DNA from: Chara braunii
Taxonomy: Eukaryota; Streptophyta; Charophyceae; Charales; Characeae
NCBI GenBank assembly: GCA_003427395.1
Contig: BFEA01000394.1
Coordinates: 1,279,804-1,335,635, forward strand
Direction: 5' to 3'
DNA: 55,832 bases
This document shows, one piece after another, positions 21,338-31,106 of the stretch; position 1 is the stretch's first letter; each line of letters opens with the position of its first letter. The notes below the pieces were generated by a model that had not been told where the DNA came from, ran no database searches, and saw only the letters and a list, made by a program, of their open reading frames with translations. The position numbers and the translations under genes were made by a program.

Positions 21338-21629
21338 CTATGTCTTATGTAAGAGGGAAATAAGGGTTCAAAAACTTAAACAGATTCACGAACTCTTTAT
21401 ATGAAATAAATTAGGGCTGGTGAGAGTACTTACCTTTGTGGTTTGGTTTGCATGTGACTGAGTGAGGTTACTACTTGGTCTTAGTTTCAGGTTGATAGGT
21501 AGTTGCTTTAGTTGCTCGCCACGTGCTAGACTCATAGGAGTAAGTGTCAATTCCTGCATTTTCTATAATAATTTTTTTTTACTTAGGTTGATTTCCTGTA
21601 TTTTCTGAGATCTTTTCTTATACTTGGCT

Positions 21630-22320
21630 TTGTATAAATCTTGGCAAGCTACTTTTCCTACGGGAAGCGCTGCCGAAATTTTTACAAATCCAAGAAGTTA
21701 GCCAACTTTTGACTTATCAGAGTTCAACTTGTCTTTTCCATATATCTGGCTTAGTTAAAATCTGGGAAGTCTTCTTTTCTAAAGGGAGTGCTGCCCAAAT
21801 TTTTGCTAATTCAGAGAGTTAGACAAAAATTGAACTGTGGGAAGCCAAAGATACTTTCAAAATCTGAACTTAGCCTTGTATAAATTTTGGAATAACACTT
21901 TTTTAGAGGGAGTGGTGCCGAAATTTCTACAAAATTAAGGAGTTGGTTAAATTTAGTCTAAAGTTGAGCTCGAGCTGTTGTTCGAGTTCATATCTGACTA
22001 AGTATAAATGTGGGAAGTTTGTCTTTCTAAAGGGAGTGCTGCCCAAATTTTTAATAATTTAGAGAGTTAGACAGAATTTGACTTTCAAGAGTTAGAGATT
22101 ATTTCTGGTTTTATATCTGACTTAGTATAAATGTGGGAAGTCTCCCTTTGTGAAGGGAGTGCTGCCAAAATTTTTATTAATTTAGAGAGTTAGACAAAAT
22201 TTGTCTTTCCAGAGTTAGAGATTATTTCTGCGTTCATACTTGAGCTTATATAAATTCTTAAAAGACACTTTTTCCTATGGGCAGCGCTACCGAAATTTTC
22301 TTAGTTTAGAGGAGATAGAT
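21630..22320 (+). repeat. Array of six ~120-bp units with TATA-like motif (5' LTR)
   Basis: Six diverged units each contain a TATAAAT-like sequence (one unit lacks it), GGGAAGTCT, a small hairpin of the type CTCCCTTTGTGAAGGGAG, the core AGTGCTGCCCAAATTT, and GAGAGTTAGACAAAATTTG. Tandem arrays in LTRs often hold promoter or enhancer elements. The recurring TATAAAT makes a promoter role possible but unproven. Confidence 0.75.
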
Positions 22321-23308
22321 TATATTTTGACAAGTGGAGATTCAGGCGATCCACCCAGAATAGAGGAGATTCTGTAGTTGGTCTACCTTTGGCTTAAGCA
22401 CTGATTTACAAGTAGGCTTAAGTTTAGCTTATAAGGAAATTTTGAGGGAGGATGTATTATGAAATTGTATTTTCCATACACTTATGATTTTAGCTTCGGG
22501 ATTGGTCTGTCGTGTGTTACAGGTCCTTTTGATCATTTGATCCAAGTTCAGGGCTAGATCCAACTTGAGCCCTTGAGGATCACTTTCTGTTATCACTTAT
22601 AACAGGTCGGTTGCCGATTCGTCGGTCTGTGACTCAATTTCAACTCTCCCTCCACACTCAACCTAAAAGGCTTTAGCCTTGGTCATTTCGTTTTTTTATT
22701 AAGGTTTCACCCAGACTTTTATTGAATGGTCATTTAACAAAGGTGCTGAGTATTTAATTAAGGTTGGTTGGACAGGAGGTTTGGGGCTTGCATGGCTACA
22801 GCAAGGGGTATGAGTGTCGAAGATGGTTGGGGTTGACTCCGTATAGTGCGTGGGCTGTTGATTTGGTTCGTTGATGTGATTGCAGGTATGTGTTGTGAAT
22901 CAGATTCTGGATTTGGTTGCCTACGATCATATATATACGTATTATTGTGAGAGACCCTAGTGAGACCGTGAGAGGTGATCGTCACATACTTAACCCTTAT
23001 ATACGTATACATGGGTATACTTGGGATGATTGTTTGCATGGGTTGAAGAGTCCCCATACTAAAATCCTACTCAGAAGCCGAGGCTGAGGGGCTTAGGGGA
23101 GACCTCTCCTTCTATTTTTGTTATTGTTTTTTGATGATTTTTCTTCGTCGGATGTTTGGTCCTCGGCCGGGATTCGAGGTCCTTGTCCAGGACACCCCAA
23201 GCCTTAGGCTCTGCAGGGGAAGAGCCTATTTGATTTGCCTACCGAGACACTCAGGCTGAGATTCGGAGGTGTCGCGGCGGCTGCACGGCTATTCCTTTAG
23301 CCATGCAA

Positions 23309-23360
23309 TGTCGTGAAGGGTTAGGCCCTCACGACACTTCGAGTCTGACACTTGAGTGTC
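23309..23360 (+). promoter_or_regulatory. Hairpin pair near the LTR 3' end
   Basis: A stem pairs TGTCGTGA with TCACGACA. It is followed by the near-palindrome GACACTTGAGTGTC at 23,347-23,360. The second motif recurs in the 3' LTR (43,120-43,133) and, in the same sense relative to the element, in the LTR of element B (54,889-54,902). Conservation between the two elements suggests a functional site, such as RNA processing, dimerisation or packaging. Confidence 0.55.
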
Positions 23361-24090
23361 ATAAGCGGTACTCGGATCCACGAGGGACCGCTTGATTATG
23401 GGTACTATATAGTATGTCATCATTGCGACTGCTTGCGTACGCCTGCATTGCAAGTCGATATGAGTAGGTCCTGCGTTCGTGCGGTTTTATACTAAGTCTC
23501 GCGCGCGACGCTTACCTGATTTCCGCGTCAGAAAATTATAGGTTGGATACCGAGGAGCTAGGACCGTTGTCGTGTTATTTGTGTTGTGTCGTTCGTGTGT
23601 GTATGCGCGTGTTTTATTTTTGGTGTTTGTTAGAGTGGTGCGAGCGTGGTGTGTGAGATGCGTCCTAGTCGACCGACGACGGGCCGCGCCTGGGACTTCA
23701 GCCCCCCAAGATGTCGGTTCGCGTACGGGTCTGACAGAGGCGTACTACCGCGCGTACCCCCTATGCTACAGCGAACGAGAAACGCCCTCGGCTGGTTCAC
23801 CTCTGCGATTGCAACTGATTAGCTTTCGTATTGTGGACTGGTAGCTCGACAGGGATACGCCCACCGAAGGGAGGTGACAACTCCCGTAAGGTGTAGGTAA
23901 GTTGTATCTCGCGTAGGCCCTATCCTGTCGTAGGGGCTCGCGAGAGGTATGGCTGGCGCACTCGGCCGGAGCGGCTTATGGAAGCTTCAATGTATATTTG
24001 CGACGAAGGATTTTAACCAACTTCTGCGTGACGCGGCCGGGAGGGTCCCGTGCTGCCCTGGTGCGGTGCCGGACCGATGCGCTCGACAAG

Positions 24091-24109
24091 TGGCGCCGTT
24101 GCCGGGGAT
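24091..24109 (+). promoter_or_regulatory. Primer-binding site, tRNA-Asp
   Basis: TGGCGCCGTTGCCGGGGAT begins two bases after the LTR end. From memory of plant tRNA-Asp(GUC), which ends CCCCGGCAACGGCGCCA, this is complementary to the tRNA 3' end including CCA. It primes minus-strand DNA synthesis. Confidence 0.88.
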
Positions 24110-24407
24110 AACGGAAAGCCGACCGTTGTCCCTGGTGGAACGACATCCGGGTATGAGAAGTGGATGAGAAAAGGCATAAAGGAAGGACGAGAAAGTAAGG
24201 AGAGATAATGAATGACTAAGTATACGTGAGGAAATTTACCTACCTGAGTAAGGGAAGGTATGAAGAACGAACGCGTAGCATTGGGTAAAAGTAAGTACTA
24301 AGGGTTATGTAGGATGGATGGAATAGACCGGCCAAGGTGTAATGCTGAATAGAGGGATGTGTTTGTTTTTCTCTTATCAGGGAGCTTGAAGAGAAAGGTC
24401 TGTCAAG
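24110..24407 (+). other. Leader between PBS and gag
   Basis: About 300 bp of purine-rich, non-coding sequence. It would contain any packaging signal. I see no specific motif. Confidence 0.5.
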
Positions 24408-26355
24408 ATGTCGCAAGGCGGCGGCGCATCGGGTGGTCCCAAGAAGGGTCTGGCGCTCGATGACCTCATTGCGGTCATTGACCGACATGAAAGGAACCCG
24501 AGCAATATCCCTAAAGTCGATACCTTCCACTTTTGTAGGGAAAGAGTCTCGGAATGGTTGAAACGGGTGGAACAAGCTTTGGTCGGACGGTCGGACGTGG
24601 TAAAATTTCAACGCATTCTTCAGTATGTCCTGCACAGCTACCACCAGGAAGTGAAGAAAGTCATAGATGCGGCCCAAGGTAGCTGAGAGAGGTTCAAGGA
24701 GGGGATGCAGAGGAAGTACCGCCTGGGAGACGGACTATTGACTACTGCGGACCTTGAGGCAATAAACAAAGAGGATTTTACGACGATAGGGACCTTTGTT
24801 CAAGAATTCAAGAAGAGGGCGCGGAAGGTCTATGAGATTTCGGAGGAAGCACAGTGTGCCATCTTCCTGGGCTACTCACAGCTTCGGAGGCCGTCAAGTT
24901 GACAAGGCATGGAGGAGGTAGCACCAAGCTCACCTGGGCCACTATTGACAGAGGGGTGAAAGTTGGGTGTTTGGACCAGGTGGAGCAACGTCAGGTACGC
25001 CTGCAGAGGCAAAAGAGAAAGGAAAGAGATGCAACCGCTTCTGGGACCCCGAGAGTAACAAGGATTGTTACAGACGTATTGGCACAACTGGGGTATGCGA
25101 CAGAGCCGGTGGTGCAAAGGAGGGTAGTAACGACTATCTAAGTGAAAGGAAAGGAGCCGGTGATAGAGGAGGTTGTTCAGGAGGAGCTATGGGAAGAGGA
25201 AGAGTCGGTGCCGCATCGCCGGACGAAGGCCCAGCGCAAAGTGCGTAACTTGGCGCAGGGCGGACAGGGATTAGGAAAAGCGGAGGCGACTCAGGCCTTG
25301 ACAGCGACCCCTTTAAATACGGCGGCTCCATCATCTAGTACAGGCCCCTCGCAAGGAGGGGCGCCCTCCTACCGACAGTGGCCCTGACCGGTGATTAATG
25401 CAATTGTACCATGGGGTAGCCCGCCGCCAGTAGCCAGACCACAAACGAGTATGGTGCCACCCATCTACCCCGCAGGCCAGGCCCAGCCTGTGGCCCCGCC
25501 ACCGTCACCCACTCCCAGTACACAGGGAAGCGTGGCTGAAGGTGGGAACCAGGGGCAGGGCAATCAAGGCAACGGAAGAGGGGTGGAGGAAGGGGGCGAG
25601 GCAGGAATGGCGGCGGAAGAGGAAGGCAATGGAATGGTCAAGGCCAAGGGTACCAAGGCCAAGGGAATCAAGGTCAGGGGTACCAAGGCCAAGGGTACCA
25701 CGGCCAGGGGTATCAAGGCCAGGGGGATCAGGGAAGTCAGGGGTATGGAAGATTCCGTTTTGACTGGAGGACGGCCATCTGCCAACATTGTGACCGACAA
25801 GGCCACACCATAAGGTTCTGTAATATTAGACGGGAAGACGAGAGGAGCGGGCTGATTTCCTCCACTATGGATGGGAACATCTACGATCAGTTTGGGGAGG
25901 CCATTGACAGAAGGCTTGGAGGAGTGAGGGCGGAAGCCCAACGAAGGGCGGGAGCTGGGCCGCCACCCCCTGCCATGTTCAGGTTATGGCAGAAAAAGGA
26001 AGAACCACCGATTGGGATAGAGGAAGTGGGAAGCGATGAGGAAGTGACTCAAGGGTCACGAGGAGGAAGTAAGGGGGAAGAACCCATAATCATTGAGTCA
26101 GATGACGAGAATGAGGAAGAAAGGATGGAACCTTCGTCCGTCTTGTTGGGGAAAATGGAGGACCTGTTGGAAAAGATAGGGAGGTACCAACAGAAGTTGG
26201 TGGGCCTCTGTGAGGAAGTGAGGAAATGGAAGTCTAACATCCCCAAGGTGTTCCTCTACGACTCTGGTCCGGAGTCAGCGCCTGGGCGACCCAGAGTAAA
26301 TGTGGTGGGGTCGTGCCCACAATCAGGAATGATGTCACTCTGCAGGCCCGACTGA
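24408..26355 (+). pseudogene. gag: Element A gag: capsid-like region and CCHC nucleocapsid
   Basis: Gag forms the virus-like particle and packages the RNA. It starts at ATG 24,408 (MSQGGGASGG). A capsid-like region has VDTFHFCRERVSEWLKRVEQAL and FVQEFKKRARKVYEISEEAQC. A Gly/Gln-rich tract of GYQGQG-type repeats lies at about 25,560-25,755. The zinc knuckle CQHCDRQGHTIRFC (CX2CX4HX4C) is at about 25,775-25,815. An acidic tail contains IIIESDDENEEE. Damage includes TGA at 24,684 (Trp in element B), a frameshift near 24,890, TAA at 25,139, TGA at 25,385, and another frameshift near 25,500-25,560. Confidence 0.82.
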
Positions 26356-27425
26356 CACAGGCAGCACGAACGAGAAATCAAGCCAAAGCCAGCGCCAGCC
26401 AAGAACCTCAAAGGAGGGAGCTGGAGCAAGGAAAAAGAAAAGAGGCCATGGAAGTGGACGATGACGACAATGAGGAGGAAGAGGACGAGAGGCTGCGCAA
26501 GGAGGAGGATCAGAGAGCGGAGCAGTGGGCGCGGAAAAAGGGAGCCAGGGGAGAGGTCGAGCCGGTCGTGCGCGACGGACCGCCCAAAAGGAAGAAGTAT
26601 GCGGTTCGATTGGAGGAGGGGTTTGACGTGGAGAAAGTGATCGACCGACTGCTAGAAAGGCACAATGACCTCATGACTCTGAAGGAAATCCTAGCGTCGG
26701 CCCCGCGACTCCGCGATGAACTGAAGGGGAGGTTGTCGTGGCGCTCGGTGCCCAACGTCCATCTGGGCACGATTCTGCCCAAGGAGGCAGAGTGGGCGGA
26801 GTCAGGCACAAAGATGGATTGGAAGTGCGTGGCTTGCGGCACGGTGGATTTAGTGGTAAAAGGCTCCAAGTGTGCAACAATGATGGACACCGGGGCGGAG
26901 ATGAACATTATTCGGGAGGCGAACGTGATAAGATTCGGGCTGGATATAGACCGTTCTGACAACGGTATTCTGCACGGAGCCAGTTGCAAGGCCGTATTTT
27001 GTGGGACAACCTCAAATGTACTCATCGAGGTTGGAAAGGTGAAGGTCAGGGCTTGCTTCTTCATCATGCCGAACGTGGATCACGGAATCCTCCTGGGGAG
27101 GTCATTCCTAAGCAGGACAGAGACCGTAATATTCAATAAGCATGACGAGATGTTAATCCTCCTTTTATGCGATCCTGCCTGCGGGAATTACGAAATAATT
27201 ACCTGCATTAAAATAGGGCCAAGGAGTATAAGGAACCGGCCCAATCCAGGATCATTCACGATCGAAGAGTCGGAAGGTGACCGTCGGAGGTTCCGGACAG
27301 AGCCCGAAGCAGGAGAGAGGGTGAAAGCATTTTCCCTCAGCCTGTCAGATGTTGGGAAGGCCATGGACTTGGTGGCCGCGCATGAAATGGCGGATCCGGA
27401 TGCCATCCAAGCTTTGAGGGAATAA
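26313..27425 (+). pseudogene. Element A protease region (Gag-Pol linker plus retropepsin)
   Basis: A 370-codon frame. The N-terminal part is highly charged (DDDDNEEEEDERLRKEED) followed by a helical segment with VIDRLLERHNDLMTLKEIL. The retropepsin-like core starts at MMDTGAEMNII, the DTG active-site triad, and continues with CFFIMPNVDHGILLGRSFL. The enzyme would cleave Gag-Pol as a homodimer. The same arrangement appears in element B with MVDTGTEMNLI. The frame overlaps the end of gag by 43 bp in another frame, which could reflect programmed frameshifting or decay. It closes with TAA at 27,423, and RT continues in a different frame. Confidence 0.82.
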
Positions 27426-27569
27426 GTTCTAGAATGCCCCGAGGCAGGAAGGTTGAAGCTAGTATATCGGCTTTCGGGCAGCAGGAGGAGCCCCGCATCA
27501 GCGCAGGCGCAATCTGTGAGTCGTCCTTTTTTAGGGGGCGGCTCAAGCAGGGTTCCCAAAGGTAGTACA

Positions 27570-28797
27570 AGACGGTAGATAAGAAGTGCCGCCCAGTTCC
27601 CGTCCTCGTTACAGAAGATGAGGAGGCATACTACGAGAGGGAACGAGGGCTGATACGACGAATGAGGGAGAGTGTTCTAGCAGGGCCATGTCGTATCAAC
27701 GAAGGGAACGAGGGAAAGTTGATTGTAGGGGAACCCGACTTCCTACTGCCTCAAGAGCGAGCGTTGATGGTGGAGTTGATGAAATAGAGGCATCGCGTCT
27801 ATGCGTTTAGTGACGAGGAACGTGGCAGGCTCGATGTGGACAAGATACCTATGATCCGCATCCACACCGTGCCACACGAGCCTTGGAACATGAGAGGGGC
27901 GCGATATCCCAATCCTTACGAGGAAAAGAAGGTGGTGGATTACCTCGACGACAAAATACATACGCACGTCGCCGACTATTCGAGTGGACCGTATGCGTCC
28001 CCGTGGTTCTGCTTTATCAAGCCTAACGAGACGCTGCGGTGGGTGCAAGATTTGCAAAGACTGAATGCGGTGACCGTGCGGGATGCTGGAGGATTGCCCA
28101 ATGCAGACACACTGTCAGAATCCTGTGCTGGAAGGCCTATAATCTCACTTATAGACCTTTACTCAGGATATGATCAGTTTCCAGTCTACCCGCCGGACAG
28201 GCCTGTGACGGCTATACATACGCCGCGAGGGCTAATCCACATGACGGTGGCCCCACAAGGGTAGACCAATGCGGTAGCAATGGTCCAACGGGCCATGATT
28301 CGGGCTATGCAGTCAGTCAACCCCCATATCACACAGCCATATATCGACGATTTGGCAGTGAAGGGGCCGGCGGTGAAAGAGAGCGACGAAGTCTCGCCAG
28401 GGGTAAGGCGTTTTGTTTGGAAGCACATCCAGGACCTCGAAAAGGTCCTGAGCCTGCTCGAGGAGCATAACCTCATGGCAAGCGGGGCCAAATCCAGACA
28501 CTGCATGAGGGAAGCGATCATTTTGGGGTTCGTCTGCAGCGAGAAGAGCCGGAGGCTGGATGTGAAGAAGACGGACAAGATTACTGAGTGGCCAGTTTCT
28601 TTCCACTCAATAACTGATGTCAGAAGCTTCCTTGGTACGTGTGGATTTTGGAGGGTCTTTGTCAAGAACTTTGCCGCTAAGACTGAACACCTGAGGAAGT
28701 TAGTTCGTCAGGATCAGGAATGGGTATGGGGTGAAGAACAAGAAGAGGTGGTAGCTAGGATGGAGGAGGAATTTCGAGAAGGAGGAATTTCGAGAAG
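27570..28797 (+). pseudogene. Element A reverse transcriptase
   Basis: Copies element RNA into DNA. One frame carries VHLP-style motifs of gypsy RTs: IRIHTVPHEPWNMRGARYPNP, SSGPYASPWFCFIKPN, the first catalytic block LIDLYSGYDQFPV, VAPQG-stop-TNAVA, and the catalytic YIDD in QPYIDDLAVKG. The connection region shows FLGTCGFWRVFVKNFAAKTEHL. Stops occur at about 27,787 (TAG) and 28,262 (TAG). The second sits in the GWTN motif at a Trp that is also mutated in element B (to TGA). A 16-bp duplication at 28,766-28,797 shifts the frame into RNase H. Confidence 0.87.
28766..28797 (+). repeat. 16-bp tandem duplication causing a frameshift in pol
   Basis: GAGGAATTTCGAGAAG occurs twice in direct succession (28,766-28,781 and 28,782-28,797). 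Because 16 is not a multiple of three, it moves the frame from that of RT to that of RNase H. Dropping one unit makes the two domains continuous. Confidence 0.9.
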
Positions 28798-29402
28798 GAG
28801 GGTTGGTGCTAGGAGCACCAGATTATGATGCCACGAAAACATGACCCTTCATTGTTGAAATAGATGCGGGGCCGACTGCCTTAGGGGGAGTTGTAATTCA
28901 GACGGACATGGAGGGAAAGGAAAGACCCTTGCGATTTGAGAGTCGGACCCTCTGTACGACAGAGAGGAGCTACTCTCAATTCACGAGAGAGACCCTTGCC
29001 GTCCTCCACTATCTGCGAATCTTCCGGAACTACATCTTCGGCAGGAGGTTTATTTTGAGAGTAGATCCGATCGTCCTGGCCTACTCTCTAAGGAATTGCG
29101 TTCCATCGGATCCGACGGTTGCAAGATGGCTGACGTACATCTGGATGCTCAATTTCGAATTGGAACGGATTCCTGGTAGTAAGGACCGAGCGGACGGGCT
29201 GAGTCGGATCAACTGGGAGGCGGTGGAGAATACGCCCCCAGTTGATGGATTTCTGGATCAGGAAGAAGATGTTCATCTCCACATCAACAAGTGGTCGCCG
29301 CGAGTGCCCAGCTGTGTAGGCTATCCTATCTGGCAAGCGCCAAATGGGTACGAACGGAGGGCTGAGCTAGTCCTCAAACCCTTTGAAGAAGAGGATCCCT
29401 GA
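28798..29402 (+). pseudogene. Element A RNase H
   Basis: Degrades the RNA strand of the RNA-DNA hybrid. Motifs are FIVEIDAGPTALGGVVIQ (first Asp), RFESRTLCTTERSYSQFTRE (Glu region), LAVLHYLRIFRNYIFG, LRVDPIVL (Asp), and ERIPGSKDRADGLSRINW (final Asp), typical of Ty3-type RNase H. A TGA near 28,850 precedes FIVEIDAG. The C-terminal extension to TGA 29,400 (YPIWQAPNGYERR) is a spacer to integrase. Confidence 0.85.
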
Positions 29403-29640
29403 GGTGGTAAGGATGTTCAGTGGATGATGGAATTAGCGCTGGCCAACTCGCATAGCCTGGTGGGGGACATGAGAACAATTGAGGAAGGACCTGGCCAGGT
29501 AGAACGGCATGAGGACCTGATGGGAGGAATGTATCTCCTCGTCAACACGTTATTGCAGGAAGGCCTCGACCAATCAGGCTCGTTGAACCGACAGGGAATG
29601 TGGACGAAATGCCCGAGAGCCAGGACAATGAGTTCGAGGA
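29403..29640 (+). other. Decayed RNase H-integrase spacer
   Basis: An acidic spacer with no recognisable domain. The frame changes here from that of RNase H back to that of RT and integrase, so an indel lies within this stretch. Confidence 0.45.
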
Positions 29641-30940
29641 GGGGGAGATTAAGGAGGCTTTCGTGCAGAGGAGTACGACGGGATCTACCTAGAGCTGGGG
29701 GCTTCTTCTGTTATGTGAAATGCGGCTTAGGGATGCAAGCGATAGAGCTCAGAGGATGCTGCAACGCTATTTAGTGCGAGACGACCACCTTTTCGTGAGA
29801 AGAGAAGTGGGGAATCCCAGGAGAGTCGTCTGCGGTAGGAATCATCAGATCGACGTCGTAGCAGCGCTTCATGATGGCATTGCAGGAGGGCATCGAGGGG
29901 TACAAGCCACGTATGCCAAGATAAGTGAGTTGTACTACTGGGATGGGATGATGGACATGGTCGGAAATTTCTGCCGATCTTGCGTACTTTGCCAGGAGAG
30001 ATCCCATTTAAGGCAAGGAGAGTCATTGTATTCAAGGCTAGAGCGAGAGGTGGGGGCTGTAGTGCATCTCGATCTACTTTTTATGCCGCTTGGGGATCAA
30101 GGCTATAACTATATCTTCGATGCGCGCGATAACCTGTCTGGCTTCGTAGACGGGCGTGCTATTCGCACCAAGACCGGGTTAGTCTTAGTGAGCTGCATCG
30201 AGGAATACTACCTGCATTATCCTTTCGTCAGGGAATTCGAAATGGACAGGGGATCAGAGTTTACCTACCAGGAGGTGCAAAAACTGTTTGCAAGGTATGG
30301 TGTGGTAGCCAACTACACCACGGTCTCGCACCCCCAGGCAAATGCTCCCGTGGAGAAAGGACATAGTATCATTACGAGTCTCCTTGCTAAGTGGACCGAA
30401 GGTAGGCCTAATCAATGGCCAAGATACCTAAGGGCGGTGTTCTTTGTCGAGAACATTACAGTAGAAACGTCCAAAAAATATGCACCGGCGACGCTGTAAT
30501 ATGGAAGGCACGCCACCTTCCCTATCGAGAGTTTTCTTAAGACATGGAGGCGCCAAGATCTGGAAGTTAACCTGTCATTTGAAGAGTTGCTCGATATCTG
30601 GGCGCGGCAGATAGGGGCAATAGAAGAACGGATCCAGGAGGAGTCTGACCAGGTGGCGAGAAGCCGTATGGATGATAAGGCTCGATGGGATCAGTCTGCG
30701 CGAGTGAGGAAAGTACCCTTGGCAGTTGGGGATGTCGTGCTTCTCTACGATTCATCGCCGGAAAAGCAGTGGTCCAGGAAACTCGATAAGAGGTGGTTAG
30801 GTCTCTCTCGGATCGTACGGGTCGGAAATTTTGGAGCGTACCAGATTGAGGAGTTAAATGGGACTGAGTGGAAGGATTGGGTATCTGGAACGCGATTGAA
30901 GAAATTTGTGGCGAGAGAAGAGGTAAGAGAAATGACCTGA
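29641..30940 (+). pseudogene. Element A integrase
   Basis: Inserts the cDNA into the genome. An HHCC zinc domain reads LHDGIAGGHRGVQATY followed by CRSCVLCQE. The D,D,E core is VVHLDLLFMPL, then FEMDRGSEFTYQE, then HPQANAPVEKGHS, and all three acidic residues are present. The C-terminal domain has VGDVVLLYDSSPEKQW and KRWLGLSRIVRVGNFGAYQIEELNG, like the GPY/F module. No chromodomain follows. The only obvious stop is TAA at 30,497, where element B has Trp (TGG), implying two G-to-A changes. The frame ends at TGA 30,938-30,940. Confidence 0.88.
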
Positions 30941-31057
30941 CTGCCTTTAGAATAGAAGTAATAAAGGTGTGTACGTTAGGTAGAATGCATGCTGTATAAG
31001 TATGGTCTGGTCTAGCCTTGCTTTGATTATCACCTGTTTGCTTACCCCAATGTGTGC

Positions 31058-31084
31058 CTGTTGTCTCCTTCGCCTGTTGTGCAG
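31058..31084 (+). promoter_or_regulatory. Putative 3' splice site upstream of ORF3
   Basis: A pyrimidine-rich run (TTGTCTCCTTCGCCTGTTGT) ends in GCAG at 31,084, 22 bases before the ORF3 ATG. Element B has a comparable tract ending TTTTACAG just before its ORF3 ATG. A spliced subgenomic RNA would be one way to express an ORF placed after pol. The donor site is not identified. Confidence 0.5.
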
Positions 31085-31106
31085 GTCTGACTTTACGAAG
31101 GCAGCC

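Larger units (their letters stand above)
16025..24088 (+). repeat. 5' LTR of element A (about 8.06 kb including a gap)
   Basis: Starts TGTCGGTG and ends GCTCGACA, giving the TG...CA ends of an LTR. It aligns along its whole length with 35,965-43,866. Notable contents are a GC-rich first 2.5 kb, an N gap at 18,840-19,114, a CTG-rich stretch near 19.7 kb, the hairpin array at 20,654-21,337, the ~120-bp array at about 21,630-22,320, and a final 240 bp conserved with the LTR of element B. Plant LTRs are usually well under 5 kb, so this length is exceptional. I could not place the U3, R and U5 limits. Confidence 0.93.

Noticed and set aside
26313-26355. Programmed frameshift between gag and protease
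   Set aside because: The overlap is real, but many nearby frameshifts are plain decay and I see no slippery site with a supporting structure. I left it as undecided and did not call it.
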